Of a DNA stretch of 64,000 nt, positions 20,001 to 27,815 are shown piece by piece. Under the pieces are notes generated by a model. The model worked only from the letters and a program-made list of their open reading frames with translations. It did no database searches and was not told where the DNA came from. Each line of letters opens with the position of its first letter. Position 1 is the stretch's first letter. This stretch comes from Luteolibacter yonseiensis (GTDB lineage: Bacteria; Verrucomicrobiota; Verrucomicrobiia; Verrucomicrobiales; Akkermansiaceae): NCBI RefSeq assembly GCF_016595465.1, contig NZ_JAENIK010000012.1:1106302-1170301 (forward strand), in the 5' to 3' direction. The translations under genes and the position numbers were made by a program.

Positions 20001-21781
20001 TCGCAGGCTTCCATCGTTTCACGGAACACCGGCTCGTTGCGCATCAGCTCGCGGCCCATCGCCCACCATTGGGGGCCTTGGCCGCTCATGACAAAACCGA
20101 TGCGTGGCGCGAACTCGGGCCGGGGAGTGAAGGAAACACGCCCCTTGCCTGTGGTGGATCCGGAGGCGAACTCGCGCAGTTCCTCGGTAAGCTCGGCGGA
20201 CGAACTGCCGACCACCGTCAGGCGGTGGGCGTGATGGTTGCGGCGGGCTCCGAGCGTGTAGGTGAGTTTCGGCAGGACGGGAGAAACACCATTACCAAGT
20301 TCATGGGCTTCGATCCAATCACCCAAACGCGCCGCGGTGGCTTTCAACGCATCCTCCGAACGGGCGGAAATCATCAACGGCCATGAACGGTTCATCGGGA
20401 AATCCCGGCCTGTCACGCCAGCCGGGGCCGGCGGCTCGGCGAGGATGACGTGGGCGTTCGCTCCGCCAAATCCGAATGAGTTCACCCCGGCGATGCGACG
20501 CCCGCCGTCATTCGGGAACGCTTCCATTTTCACAGGAACGCGCAGCTTGAGCGCCTCCATATCGATGTGCGGGCTGGGATTCTCAAAATGAAGGCTCGCG
20601 GGAATCTGGCCGCGCTTGAGCACCAGCATGCCCTTGATCAGGCCCACAATGCCCGCCGCGGTCTCCAAGTGGCCGAGGTTGGTCTTCACCGAGCCGATCG
20701 GAAGCGGACTCTCCCGCTCGACGCAGAGCGCCTCCGCGAGGGCCGTCGCCTCGATCGGATCGCCCACCGCAGTACCGGTCCCGTGGGCTTCCACAAAGCC
20801 CACTTCCTCCGGGCGGATGCCCGCATCCGCACAGGCGTCACGGATGAGCTGTGCCTGAGCCTCGGTGCTCGGGAGGGAGATACCGTTGGTGTGGCCGTCC
20901 TGGTTGAGCGCCGAGCCGAGGATGACCCCCTGGATGGGATCGCCATCCGCGATGGCTTGGGAAAGTGGTTTGAGCAGGACCATGCCCGCCCCCTCGCCAC
21001 GGACGAATCCGTTCGCTTCCGCGGCGAATGCCTTGCAAGCGCCATCCGGGGAAAGCATGCCCGCCTGGGAAAAACCGATGAACCCGTCCGGCGTGATGAT
21101 CACCGTGACACCTCCCGCCATGGCCATCTCGCAACGGCCGGCGTGCAGGGCTTCACAAGCGAGATGGACCGCCGTCAGCGCGGACGAACACGCGGTATCC
21201 ATCGAGAGGCTCGGGCCGCTGAGGTTGAAGCAATAGGAAATCCGGTTCGCCGCGATGCTGTGGGCGCTGCCGGTGGGAGAGTGCGAGCTGATGCCCTTGC
21301 GGTCCGTGCCGCCGCCTTGGATGTTCTGATAGTCGTTATGGGAGACACCCATGAACACGCCGATGTTGGTGCCTTTTTCGAAATCCAGCACCAGGCCGGC
21401 GTCCTCGATGGCTTCCCACGCGGTCTCCAGCAGGAGCCGCTGCTGCGGGTCGATATAAGGTGCCTCACGCGGCGAGATGCCGAAGAACTGGGGGTCGAAC
21501 TGGTCGATCTGGTCGAGGAAGCCCCCGCGTTTTGCGATGGATTTCCCGGTGATGCCGGTCTCGGCATCGAAGAAACGCTCCACGTTCCAACGGTCCGCCG
21601 GAACTTCGGAAATGGCATCGCGCCCTTCCACCAGCAGGTTCCAAAACGTCTCGGCGTCGTTGACTCCGCCGGGAAACCGGCAGCCGATTCCGATGATCGC
21701 GATGTCCTCCCTGTTTCGTCTGTCTTGTTCCCCGGCGGCTGGGGTGGATACGGGCGCGTGGGGAAGAGGTGAACTGGACAT
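14099..21781 (-). CDS. Reducing type I polyketide synthase, KS-AT-DH-MT-ER-KR-ACP
   Basis: 2560 residues from the ATG at 21781 (a TTG at 21829 would add 16). KS ~32-460 with DTACSSA (C198), EAHGTGT (H333) and NLGHLE (H371). AT ~560-870 with GHSVGE (S653). DH ~927-1210 with H951 of the HxxxxxxxxP-like motif and D1116 of LLDGALQ. C-methyltransferase ~1390-1600 (LEVGAGTGG near 1418). A structural pseudo-KR lies at ~1600-1800. ER ~1830-2135 (HAGAGGVGMAA). KR ~2160-2350 (TGGLGGFG; SSVSSIFG...NYAAAN; VIDD suggests B-type stereochemistry). ACP with LGLDSL, S2468. All catalytic residues look intact. There is no thioesterase, no loading module and only one ACP, so the enzyme probably works iteratively on its own, making a methylated, reduced chain. 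The AT motif around the second His reads HPYHH, not clearly malonyl- or methylmalonyl-type. First gene of the operon that runs to 9201. Confidence 0.95.
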   Translation of the reverse strand: MSSSPLPHAPVSTPAAGEQDRRNREDIAIIGIGCRFPGGVNDAETFWNLLVEGRDAISEVPADRWNVERFFDAETGITGKSIAKRGGFLDQIDQFDPQFFGISPREAPYIDPQQRLLLETAWEAIEDAGLVLDFEKGTNIGVFMGVSHNDYQNIQGGGTDRKGISSHSPTGSAHSIAANRISYCFNLSGPSLSMDTACSSALTAVHLACEALHAGRCEMAMAGGVTVIITPDGFIGFSQAGMLSPDGACKAFAAEANGFVRGEGAGMVLLKPLSQAIADGDPIQGVILGSALNQDGHTNGISLPSTEAQAQLIRDACADAGIRPEEVGFVEAHGTGTAVGDPIEATALAEALCVERESPLPIGSVKTNLGHLETAAGIVGLIKGMLVLKRGQIPASLHFENPSPHIDMEALKLRVPVKMEAFPNDGGRRIAGVNSFGFGGANAHVILAEPPAPAGVTGRDFPMNRSWPLMISARSEDALKATAARLGDWIEAHELGNGVSPVLPKLTYTLGARRNHHAHRLTVVGSSSAELTEELREFASGSTTGKGRVSFTPRPEFAPRIGFVMSGQGPQWWAMGRELMRNEPVFRETMEACEAAMRPYASFSLLEELGRDEADSKIQITEIAQPAIFAMQVSLAALWKSLGVEPSAVVGHSVGEVAAACVAGILPLEEAARVIVLRARFMNECARGEGTMLAVALSEDEALEIISRHDRSVSIAAFNGPRSLTLAGVKSSLEAIRAELEPKNIFARFVRVDHPYHHAMMQPAADRLNADLSDITPQEETLPFFSTVTGARCSGNDCVAAHWGRGIRQPVQFVKAVNAVADFGVDVWLELSSHPALSMSIQECLTERGLKAQVTASARREREHDSFLEAAMDLHRGGVVLDFAEMTPSREFLTLPAYPFDRARWWHECAELRDARLAPGGKGLLDSRQPRATPTWSARLDNRHMAFLKDHKVDTHIIFPGAAFVEMALEAGVQLFEGRPFAIEDFEIRRPLILPDPASSVALELTYEPAERSFTIQSKFDQAASWSVHVVGSLRSERTESSFGNSTLPAPDADLESEGVGAFYGHMSDLGLRYGEEFKPIRELAAGAGKSAGRVSLSEAIESRAGEYALHPVLLDGALQVFSAGAKTVEDRNAKMKLPVRFARILFLRTPGASTQVRAKVLHFNEELIEGRIGLYDESGRPCVLVDGFRAVSMSNVRRAGSSGGTRDLIYNVDWERTLPTVPPSPQASVPLAQLKEIAGTALDEVLALRGRSTLEAVMHAEDTLAAALIANGLREIGVDAAFSAESLGVSPTMSTVFGRLMDKLAKRGLLTSGDGSWTPTADFATAADSSQEILKDFITSYPGHLPEALLCTSTCGEFGAIIRGEKDAVQVLFGGTNADLLDHFYGDGLFSSHWMASIGGAVREAARSLPEGRGLRILEVGAGTGGLAAQVLPLLDRGIHSYTFTDVSAGFFSAANQKLAAYPEVEYKVLDLEKAPAGQDFQPDSYDFIIGTNVLHAVADVRATLKNLHELLVPGGTLMFMDVATPQLWTESVFGLTQGWWHLTDRDLRPEQPLMQRDQWEAALKHVGFAETTSMPGLQGPEGEGQIGILGRKGGDVIAENAAAEIPVEASWIIFADESGLGAEIAGQVNAAGSSARIVRRGDKFAATEAGGFTVRDDAPEDWKELFAALLADTAPERIVWLWTLDETTDDALMGIGSLLHLTHALEETMAVAKLRIDLVTRGAQPTGLGMGATAVSQAPSIGIFRVILGEHPNFACRGIDLPSEASAKDRALLWSELLHPDTEREVALRGEARYVQRITRGFENHEQRLDASVPLRLESRERGLLDSLRFTSFEPPTCAPNEVLIQVKAAGMNFRDVLKALALYPAETADARIFGDEVAGEVIAVGADVTHLSVGDKAFGLSVFGLATHTLARAADVRKMPDNLSFEEAATLPVVFMTAWYALHTVARMKAGETILVHAGAGGVGMAAIQIAHHLGAEVIASAGSTTKRALLKTLGVKHVIDSRRGDFAESVMELTNGRGVDIVLNALAAEAIPMGLSCLAESGRFLEIGKRDIYMNSRIPLWGLRRNSSFHVIAMDAIFAGDEEKTRELMAEIAGLVEKGALKPLQFRSFPASRIDAAFRLMAGGKHTGKVVVGFAEPFMSRKGDPALPAFSIKSDGAYLITGGLGGFGRVLAEWLVECGARHLVLSSRSGASTPEAVEFVAKLEAQGISTRVIKADIGSPEDVKRLVSEIPTLKGIFHLAMVIDDAPLSALTADRLRTVMAPKAHGAWLLHENTKDMELDCFVMFSSVSSIFGNPAQGNYAAANAFLDSLAHHRRALGLPALAINWGVLGGEGYVARNERVAEFLARQGTGALTPGEVTSLMESFLTGHATQMSAIRVDWAKWRQSFRGMQDNPLVERIFAAGVETQDAGGGGNDWRGKIQAAPADEKNAVIGQAVRDVVGSVLRVKPDSLREDQPLTDLGLDSLMGVEIETMLESSIGVALPPTSLMRARTIGQIATLIAEQMGSDGDAPAKPVAAEAATSSEEIDLDSISDEDLDLLLGGTSEKDGAADKNLVH

Positions 21782-21999
21782 AGTTGATCGAAGAGTGGTT
21801 TTAACAGATCGGGGTTTCTTTTGACGCAAACTACCGATTTAACCGGGCCGCGCCAACCTATTTTAAACGTCCCAACGCTTTCATTGAGGACGTGCAATTT
21901 GCAAGGATTTTGGAAAGGAACCGCTCTCCGCAAAGCGGTTTTCGTGCCGGAATGGAAATACCGGTTGCGCACCAGTCCCGGCCTGACCTATTAGGAGCA
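21782..21999. promoter_or_regulatory. Divergent control region between PKS operon and AsnB-like gene
   Basis: 218 bases separating the two start codons. Contains TGCAATTTGCA at 21893-21903 (TGCAA and TTGCA arms), the same 11-mer found upstream of the MscS gene at 29769. A stem-loop at 21919-21940 (AACCGCT, 8-base loop, AGCGGTT) lies in the likely 5' leader of the amidotransferase gene. Promoter hexamers could not be assigned with confidence. Confidence 0.5.
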
Positions 22000-23973
22000 A
22001 TGTGCGGAATAGCTGGCATAGTTGATTTGGCAGGCAGGCGGAGTGTCCCGGACGGCGTGATCGAGCGCATGTCACGCGCGCTCTACCATCGCGGGCCGGA
22101 TGAGGAAGGCTTCCTGCGGGTACCCGGACTCTCGATGGTCTCGCGCCGCCTCGCGATTGTGGGGCTGGCCGACGGCCAGCAGCCGATGGCCAACGAGGAC
22201 GGCAGTGTGAAGGTGGTTTTCAACGGCGAGTTGTTCGACCACATCGAGAAACGCGCCGAGCTGAGGTCACGGGGACACGTCCTGCACACCCACTGCGACA
22301 CGGAAATCATCCCCCATCTTTGGGAGGAGAGCGCGGAAGGAATGTTCGAGCGTTTGCGGGGCCAGTTCGCAATCGCCGTCTATGATGTGAAACGCCATGT
22401 CGTGACGCTCGGACGGGACCGCTTCGGCATCAGCCCGCTCTACTGGACCCGTCAGGGGGACTGGCTGCTCTTCGCCTCCGAAATCAAGGGGCTGCTCGCC
22501 TCCGGAATGGTCACCCCCAGGGCGGACCGTCGCGGCATCGACCAGATTTTCTCCTTCGCCGCCATGCCTGGCCCCGTGACGTGCTTCGAGGGGGTGAGCC
22601 TGCTGACACCCGGCCACTACCTCCAGATCAGTCCATGCAACGAGGGAACGCCGGATCCCGTGATCCGCGAGCAGGTTTACTGGCGCATGGACTTCCCCAA
22701 TGAAGGCGAGGAAAATCCAGAAACCGATCCGGTGAAGCTGGCGGACGAACTGGAGAGCGTGCTTCTTGCCGCCGTGGACCGCCGCCTGCGCGCGGATGTC
22801 CCCGTGGGAGCCTATCTTTCAGGAGGATTGGACTCCAGCATGATCGTCGCCATGGCGTGCAAGCTCAAGGGCCCGGCGATCAATACCTACACCGTGCGGG
22901 TGGACGATCCGTCGCTGGACGAACTCAGCGGCGCGAACCAGTCCGCCAAACATATCGGGACGAAGCCGCCGATCGTGCAGGATTTCCGCGCGAGCGACGC
23001 GCTGGAAATGTATCCGCAATTGATCCAGGCGGCGGAATCCCCCGTGGTGGACACCTCGTGCGCGGCACTCCTCAAGCTCGCCGGACGGGTCCATGCGAAC
23101 GGCCAGAAAGTCGTTCTCACCGGAGAAGGCGCGGACGAATGGCTGGCGGGTTATCCTTGGTACAAGATCGCGAGGATCATGAACGCTCTTGATTCGATCC
23201 CCGGCCTGCGTGTCAGCGATTACGCGAGGCGGGGTTTCCTGAGGGCCAGCGGCACCCCTCAATATCCGAAGGAATACAGGAGGAGTTTGGAAAAAGCCGT
23301 GGGCGGTCCGAACGCATGGATCGATTCCTATGGTGTGCTCGGGCTTTCGAAACTCCGCCTCTATGGCGAGTCGATGCATGAATACCGCGGCACCCCGCGC
23401 CCCTGGCAGGACCTCGGCATGGACCTGGACCGGGCGAAACATTGGCATCCGCTCAACCGCAGCCTGTGGGTCGGAGCGCGTGTGACCCTGGCCGGACATT
23501 TGCTGCAGGCGAAGGGCGACCGCGTGGCCATGCATTCCTCGGTGGAGGCGCGCTATCCGTTTCTTGACGAGGAGGTTTTCGATTTCACCTCGAAACTCCA
23601 CCCGAAGTGGAAGCTCAACGGCTTCCGCGACAAGCACCTCCTGCGCCTCGTCGCCGAACGCTGGCTGCCGAAGGAAATCGCCCAACGCAGCAAGGTCATC
23701 TTCCGTGCGCCGCTCGACAGTTTCCACCTCGATCCCTCTCCGAAGTTCGTGGAGGAGCTTCTCAGCGAGGAATCCCTCCGCCGCACCGGTTACTTCGACG
23801 TGGCCGCCGTCCGCCACTGGCGCCAGGCTTACAAACAAATGCGCGTGGGCTCGATCCCGCGCCTGTCGATGGAGATGGGATTGGTCGCCGTCGTTGCAAC
23901 GCAGTTGTGGCACCAGACGTTCATCGACGGGTCGCTCGCGGACCTGCCGATGTGGAAGCCGGATCTAGGTTAA
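22000..23973 (+). CDS. Asparagine synthetase-type glutamine amidotransferase
   Basis: 657 residues. The start is set at MCGIAGIVD (22000) because class II glutaminases need Cys at position 2 as the free N-terminus; an AGGAG lies two bases upstream. Residues 2-~215 are the glutamine amidotransferase (RRLAIVGL, VFNGELFDH). The synthetase half has the PP-loop SGGLDSS at 274-280 and the GEGADEWLAGYPWY signature near residue 380. Its length and architecture match AsnB. In biosynthetic clusters such enzymes often amidate a carboxylic acid instead of aspartate. Its divergent placement next to the PKS, rather than among amino acid genes, supports that. A housekeeping asparagine synthetase cannot be excluded. 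Confidence 0.9.
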   Translation: MCGIAGIVDLAGRRSVPDGVIERMSRALYHRGPDEEGFLRVPGLSMVSRRLAIVGLADGQQPMANEDGSVKVVFNGELFDHIEKRAELRSRGHVLHTHCDTEIIPHLWEESAEGMFERLRGQFAIAVYDVKRHVVTLGRDRFGISPLYWTRQGDWLLFASEIKGLLASGMVTPRADRRGIDQIFSFAAMPGPVTCFEGVSLLTPGHYLQISPCNEGTPDPVIREQVYWRMDFPNEGEENPETDPVKLADELESVLLAAVDRRLRADVPVGAYLSGGLDSSMIVAMACKLKGPAINTYTVRVDDPSLDELSGANQSAKHIGTKPPIVQDFRASDALEMYPQLIQAAESPVVDTSCAALLKLAGRVHANGQKVVLTGEGADEWLAGYPWYKIARIMNALDSIPGLRVSDYARRGFLRASGTPQYPKEYRRSLEKAVGGPNAWIDSYGVLGLSKLRLYGESMHEYRGTPRPWQDLGMDLDRAKHWHPLNRSLWVGARVTLAGHLLQAKGDRVAMHSSVEARYPFLDEEVFDFTSKLHPKWKLNGFRDKHLLRLVAERWLPKEIAQRSKVIFRAPLDSFHLDPSPKFVEELLSEESLRRTGYFDVAAVRHWRQAYKQMRVGSIPRLSMEMGLVAVVATQLWHQTFIDGSLADLPMWKPDLG

Positions 23974-24482
23974 GACTTCGCGAACCCATTCCGACTTTGA
24001 CCATCCAATCCATGTAATATTGGAAACCACCAAAGTCTCGAAAGGACACGAAGAACCGGCATGGTCTTGGTTTCAAACAAATCATTGAACTATTGGAATA
24101 ATAACGACCGATGTGCCGGGAGGATGGCAACGGACGACCTGAAATCAGCGGAAAGAGCGGAGGCTTGTGAAGGAGCACGCTGAAGCGCGAACTCCGGGCC
24201 GCGCTGAGGACTGTCACGTGATTGGAGTTGGGAAGTCGTTTGGGACAGTGTGAAATCGGCGCCGGAAAAACATGCGACGATGATCCTCCTGGACGCCGCC
24301 CGGAGTTCGCGCTTCAGCGTGCTCCTTCACAAGACTCCGGTTTTCATACGCCCCGCACCCACGTCCGGGGGATGGACCACTTCCGACGAAGCAGGCGGCG
24401 AGATCACGATAATTCCCTAGTCAGAACCATTTCTAACAACCATTTTGCAGCGGGATTCATCACGCGTTCCGCACTCCAAAAC
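23974..24482. other. 509-base gap with a long inverted repeat, no gene
   Basis: No reading frame with coding character, no RNA gene recognised. The first ~180 bases are AT-richer than the surroundings; the central part is occupied by the inverted repeat at 24158-24339; the last ~140 bases include the promoter region of the lipoprotein gene at 24483. Confidence 0.6.
24158..24339. repeat. Inverted repeat with 36-base perfect arms
   Basis: Arm one is 24164-24199 and arm two 24298-24333; they are exact reverse complements, starting CTTGTGAAGG and ending ACTCCGGGC in the first arm. Allowing one mismatch, the pairing extends outward to 24158 and 24339. The 98 bases between the arms have no gene. 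This could be a miniature transposable element, a dispersed genomic repeat inserted twice in opposite orientation, or a transcribed long hairpin. Confidence 0.85.
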
Positions 24483-24845
24483 ATGAAATACATCGCATCA
24501 CTTTTACTCGCATCCGCCGCTTTGATCGTCACCAGTTGCGCACCCGCTCCGAAGATGCCCTATCAAAAGAACGTCAGAGCAATGTCCGCCACCAGCAACA
24601 GCATGTTCGCCCACATGATGGGAGGCATCGGCGGAGTGGCTTTTGCGGACGAGGTGGTCGAACGCAACACCACCGGCCGCGAACTCGTCGGAATCGAACC
24701 ACTCTCCAACACCAACAACAGTCAGGCAGGCAAGGAAAGGTGGACGGTGCAACACGCCGGAGGAAGGAAGGCAACCTATCTCGTCACCTGGAGCGGCAAC
24801 CAGTTCGAGGTCAAGCCCGAGAATAAAGTCATTCCTAGAAACTGA
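24483..24845 (+). CDS. Small lipoprotein of unknown function
   Basis: 120 residues. MKYIASLLLASAALIVTSC is a lipoprotein signal peptide with lipobox VTSC. The mature part has a glycine-rich stretch (MMGGIGGVAFADEVV) and a strand-rich C-terminal half (RWTVQHAGGRKATYLVTWSGNQFEV). No family recognised. The frame is open upstream to 24222, but that region contains the inverted repeat and the signal peptide fixes the start. Confidence 0.75.
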   Translation: MKYIASLLLASAALIVTSCAPAPKMPYQKNVRAMSATSNSMFAHMMGGIGGVAFADEVVERNTTGRELVGIEPLSNTNNSQAGKERWTVQHAGGRKATYLVTWSGNQFEVKPENKVIPRN

Positions 24846-24988
24846 AGAAAGCAAGCAAGTCCATCGTGGCGCCAGCGAGGGATGGGCAGTCCCCTCGCCG
24901 GGCAATCGGCAGAGGCGAACCATCGATATCCAACCGCCTATGGCGAAACGAATGCCCGCTAGGACTTCGGTTGATTCTTTAAGACAGC

Positions 24989-25759
24989 CTAAGGCAGTTC
25001 CGCCAGCGTCTCCTTCCCCGAAGCCTTCACCTCGAAATCATCCTTCTCCTTGTTCGGCATCTTGAGGCCTTTTTCGAGGCACTTGCGGGCATCCACGGTA
25101 TTTCCCATCTGGGCGTAGGTTCTGCCGAGTTCCACATGATGCCGCAGGCGGCCCGGATTGAGAGCGATGGCTTTTTGAAAGCAGGTCACCGAGTCGGCGT
25201 TCGATCCGGTGGGAAGCTTGCCATACAACGTTTCGGCGATGGCTCTCTTCGCTCCGGTGACATTCGCGAGCGATTGATGCCAGCGGCCCAGCACATGCCA
25301 GGCGGAATCGTTGCGCGGGTTCAACTTGATGGCCCGGTCCGCCGCCGCCTTGATGAGGGGTGAGATGGCGACCTGCTCTCCCTTGCTTTTCAAAGGGAGC
25401 ATCTTGCCGTAGGAAATGGCCGGCGAAAGCTGGGCGTCGGAATCGTTGGGTGCGAGGGCTGCGGCGCGTTTCGCGTAATCCAGCGAAAGGCTGCCATATT
25501 TCAACTTGTCCGCCTCGGCCCGGACGTCACTCATCAGGTGACGGTATTGACGGGCGATGCGGAGCAGGAGACCCACATCATTCTTGGCCATCGTCTCCGC
25601 CGGAAGATAGCTTTTGAGCGCGAGGGCCGGCTGGAAGGATTTGTCGGCGGCGTCACCCTTCGCAACCAGTTCGGCGGTGGTTTCCGCATGCCCCGATGTC
25701 ACACCGAAACACAGGGCAAGCGCGGCGGGGATGACACGTATGAAGGATGGAGCATGCAT
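24989..25759 (-). CDS. Secreted TPR protein, RMDN-like
   Basis: 256 residues with a signal peptide (FIRVIPAALALCFGVTSGHA). At least four helical repeats of TPR type: LLLRIARQYRHLMSD, YAKRAAALAPNDSDAQLSPAISYG, ADRAIKLNPRNDSAWHVLGRWHQSLA and CFQKAIALNPGRLRHHVELGRTYAQMG. The arrangement and the WHVLGRW motif recall regulator-of-microtubule-dynamics-like bacterial TPR proteins. Presumably a periplasmic scaffold; partners unknown. It lies 49 bases after the amidase gene, same strand. Confidence 0.85.
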   Translation of the reverse strand: MHAPSFIRVIPAALALCFGVTSGHAETTAELVAKGDAADKSFQPALALKSYLPAETMAKNDVGLLLRIARQYRHLMSDVRAEADKLKYGSLSLDYAKRAAALAPNDSDAQLSPAISYGKMLPLKSKGEQVAISPLIKAAADRAIKLNPRNDSAWHVLGRWHQSLANVTGAKRAIAETLYGKLPTGSNADSVTCFQKAIALNPGRLRHHVELGRTYAQMGNTVDARKCLEKGLKMPNKEKDDFEVKASGKETLAELP

Positions 25760-25808
25760 GATGGTGGGTTTTTCAAAGATAGCTGCCGTCCTGTACAACG
25801 GCTTCCGA

Positions 25809-27083
25809 TCAGTTATTTGTCTGCAACAGGCGTCCGGCATTCAGCAGCGCGGCCTCGCTTCGTGGCGGCCCGACGAGTTGCAGACTGGTGGGAATCGTGC
25901 TTTCAGGCATTCCGACGGGCATCGCGAGTGCGGGGTTTCCCGCGAAATTCACGGCCATGGTGTTCTGGGAATTGAGCACGTAGAGCTCGAAGATGGATGA
26001 GGTTCTCCAGAATGGCTTGCGGGGTGGCAGGATCTGCATGGTAGGCGTGGCGATGAAATCAACCTTCCGGAAAACGCGGGCCAGTTCCCGTTTCCAGGCC
26101 GCCTTGCGTCTTACCGCCGCATCGTAAGCCACGACATTATCGATCGAGCCCTTCAACAACACCGTCCGGGTGTTGCTGTCGATCTGGAGATTGTCTGTGT
26201 ATTTCCGGTCGTTTTTCCAAGCATCGGAGGTGGCGATCACCTCTCCGTCGGCATCCGCCTGTGCCCACTTGTCTGCGAAACGGGCATCCAGCTTCACAAT
26301 CTTGAAGCCCTTCGCCCTGAGCCTGTCGTCGATGGCCCGATCAATGGCTGGATCGGTTCCCGGGATATAAAGCCTTCCGATGCGGATCTGTCCCGCCGAA
26401 GGATGGGTGGCGGCCGCGGCGTCGTAACGCCCCTTGAATCCGCGCTGCAGGAGATCCATGCCTTGAACCAGATTCGGCAGGTTGGCGGCCATCGGACCGA
26501 CGGTGTCGAGGTGCTTCGCGGAAATAGGGAACACGCCTTTGGTGGACACCAATCCGTAAGTCGTCTTGAGGCCGTAAATCCCGCAGCAGGCCGCGGGCAC
26601 CCGGATCGAGCCACCCGTGTCCGTACCGAACGCCACATCCGCCAGCCCGCTCGAGACGGCTACCGCCGAGCCGCTCGACGATCCTCCGGGAATGAACAGA
26701 TGCCTGCCATCCAGCTTGTTTTCCGGCGTGCCGAAATAGCCGTTCCGGCCTGAGACGGTGATGGCGAACTCGGTGAGATTCGTTTTACCGACAATATTCA
26801 CGTTCCGCTCGCGCGCGATGGCCATGCATTCCGCGTCCCGGCTTGCCGGAGGGCTGTGCTTCGCGAGATATTCGGATCCCGCGCTGGTGACCTCCCCTTT
26901 CATATCGATGAGGTCCTTGACCGCCAGGCGGAGACCGGGCTTTTCGGCGGTGGATGGTTTGTAGGAGATGAATGCGTTATTGTCGGGACGTTTTCCCGAA
27001 GGGCCCGACACGCAGGCTGTCATCGACCCCATCAACAGGAGGCAGGCGATGTGGGAGGAGAATGGAGAGACTGTTTTTTTCAT
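25809..27083 (-). CDS. Lipoprotein amidase (amidase signature family)
   Basis: 424 residues. The start at MKKTVSPF (27083) gives a lipoprotein signal ending SMTAC. The catalytic Lys-cisSer-Ser triad is present in VKDLID (Lys), GGSSSGSAVAVSSG and DTGGSIRVPAACCGIYGLK. The family hydrolyses carboxamides; membrane-anchored periplasmic members of unknown substrate are known in several phyla. The amidase domain begins shortly after the lipid anchor. It may form a unit with the downstream TPR gene. Confidence 0.9.
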   Translation of the reverse strand: MKKTVSPFSSHIACLLLMGSMTACVSGPSGKRPDNNAFISYKPSTAEKPGLRLAVKDLIDMKGEVTSAGSEYLAKHSPPASRDAECMAIARERNVNIVGKTNLTEFAITVSGRNGYFGTPENKLDGRHLFIPGGSSSGSAVAVSSGLADVAFGTDTGGSIRVPAACCGIYGLKTTYGLVSTKGVFPISAKHLDTVGPMAANLPNLVQGMDLLQRGFKGRYDAAAATHPSAGQIRIGRLYIPGTDPAIDRAIDDRLRAKGFKIVKLDARFADKWAQADADGEVIATSDAWKNDRKYTDNLQIDSNTRTVLLKGSIDNVVAYDAAVRRKAAWKRELARVFRKVDFIATPTMQILPPRKPFWRTSSIFELYVLNSQNTMAVNFAGNPALAMPVGMPESTIPTSLQLVGPPRSEAALLNAGRLLQTNN

Positions 27084-27236
27084 GTGAAAGTGTGATGATC
27101 TGGATGAAACGCACTTTACCCTACTATCAATGCCATCGGATGCGGGTCGCCGCAACAGATGAATTCAGGCCCGCTTGCCGCAGGGAGGGATAAGGGCGGA
27201 AGTTGAAGGTGGAAGTTTTTACAAGGTTTCGATGGA

Positions 27237-27740
27237 TCAACGGCCGGTTCGATCGGTGGTGCCGGGTGTCGCGCAATCCCTGCGGTGCCAGCCATCCCTC
27301 ACGGCGGGCCGGGCGTGTTCCCATTGCAGGCGCGACATGCCCCGGGTCTCTTCCCAGCCGCTGGCCAGTTCCTGTTCGGACTCTTCAAAGGACCGCCCCC
27401 GGTTGCGGGCATGCCCCTCGTAACCCACACGATAAGCCGGGCCATAGTCGCCGAAATCATAGCCTGCGAGGTAATACGGCTGGAACCGGTAATTCGTCTC
27501 CCAATGCGCGTCTTCCACGGTGGGATCGAGTTCTTCCGCCAGTCCATGACCGGTCGCCGCACCCGCGACCGCACCGACCACTCCGCCGATCGCCATCCCG
27601 ACAGGTCCGCCAAGCGCTCCTAAGAAGGCTCCTGTCGCGGCTCCAGCCAGTGAACCCACTCCGGTTCCAATGGGATGGCTGCCGGGTTCGCCGGTGATCG
27701 GATCGCGATTCTCGTTTGCGGACTCTGTGTCGGTTTTCAT
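27237..27740 (-). CDS. Glycine-zipper domain protein
   Basis: 167 residues starting MKTDTESAN. A glycine-zipper of GxxxG type covers residues ~25-65 (GTGVGSLAGAATGAFLGALGGPVGMAIGGVVGAVAGAATGHG, written here only as an indication of Gly/Ala spacing), followed by a charged domain with YYLAGYDFGDYGPAYRVGYE and WEETRGMSRLQWEHARPAVRDGW. Such proteins occur in stress-response loci near YihY- and MscS-like genes. No enzyme activity is expected. Confidence 0.8.
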   Translation of the reverse strand: MKTDTESANENRDPITGEPGSHPIGTGVGSLAGAATGAFLGALGGPVGMAIGGVVGAVAGAATGHGLAEELDPTVEDAHWETNYRFQPYYLAGYDFGDYGPAYRVGYEGHARNRGRSFEESEQELASGWEETRGMSRLQWEHARPAVRDGWHRRDCATPGTTDRTGR

Positions 27741-27815
27741 GATGCGCGTGTTTAGCAGCGTACACGCCATCGCGGCGCGCCCGACAGCGATGTGGCAAAA
27801 TCGCGTGTTTCACAG

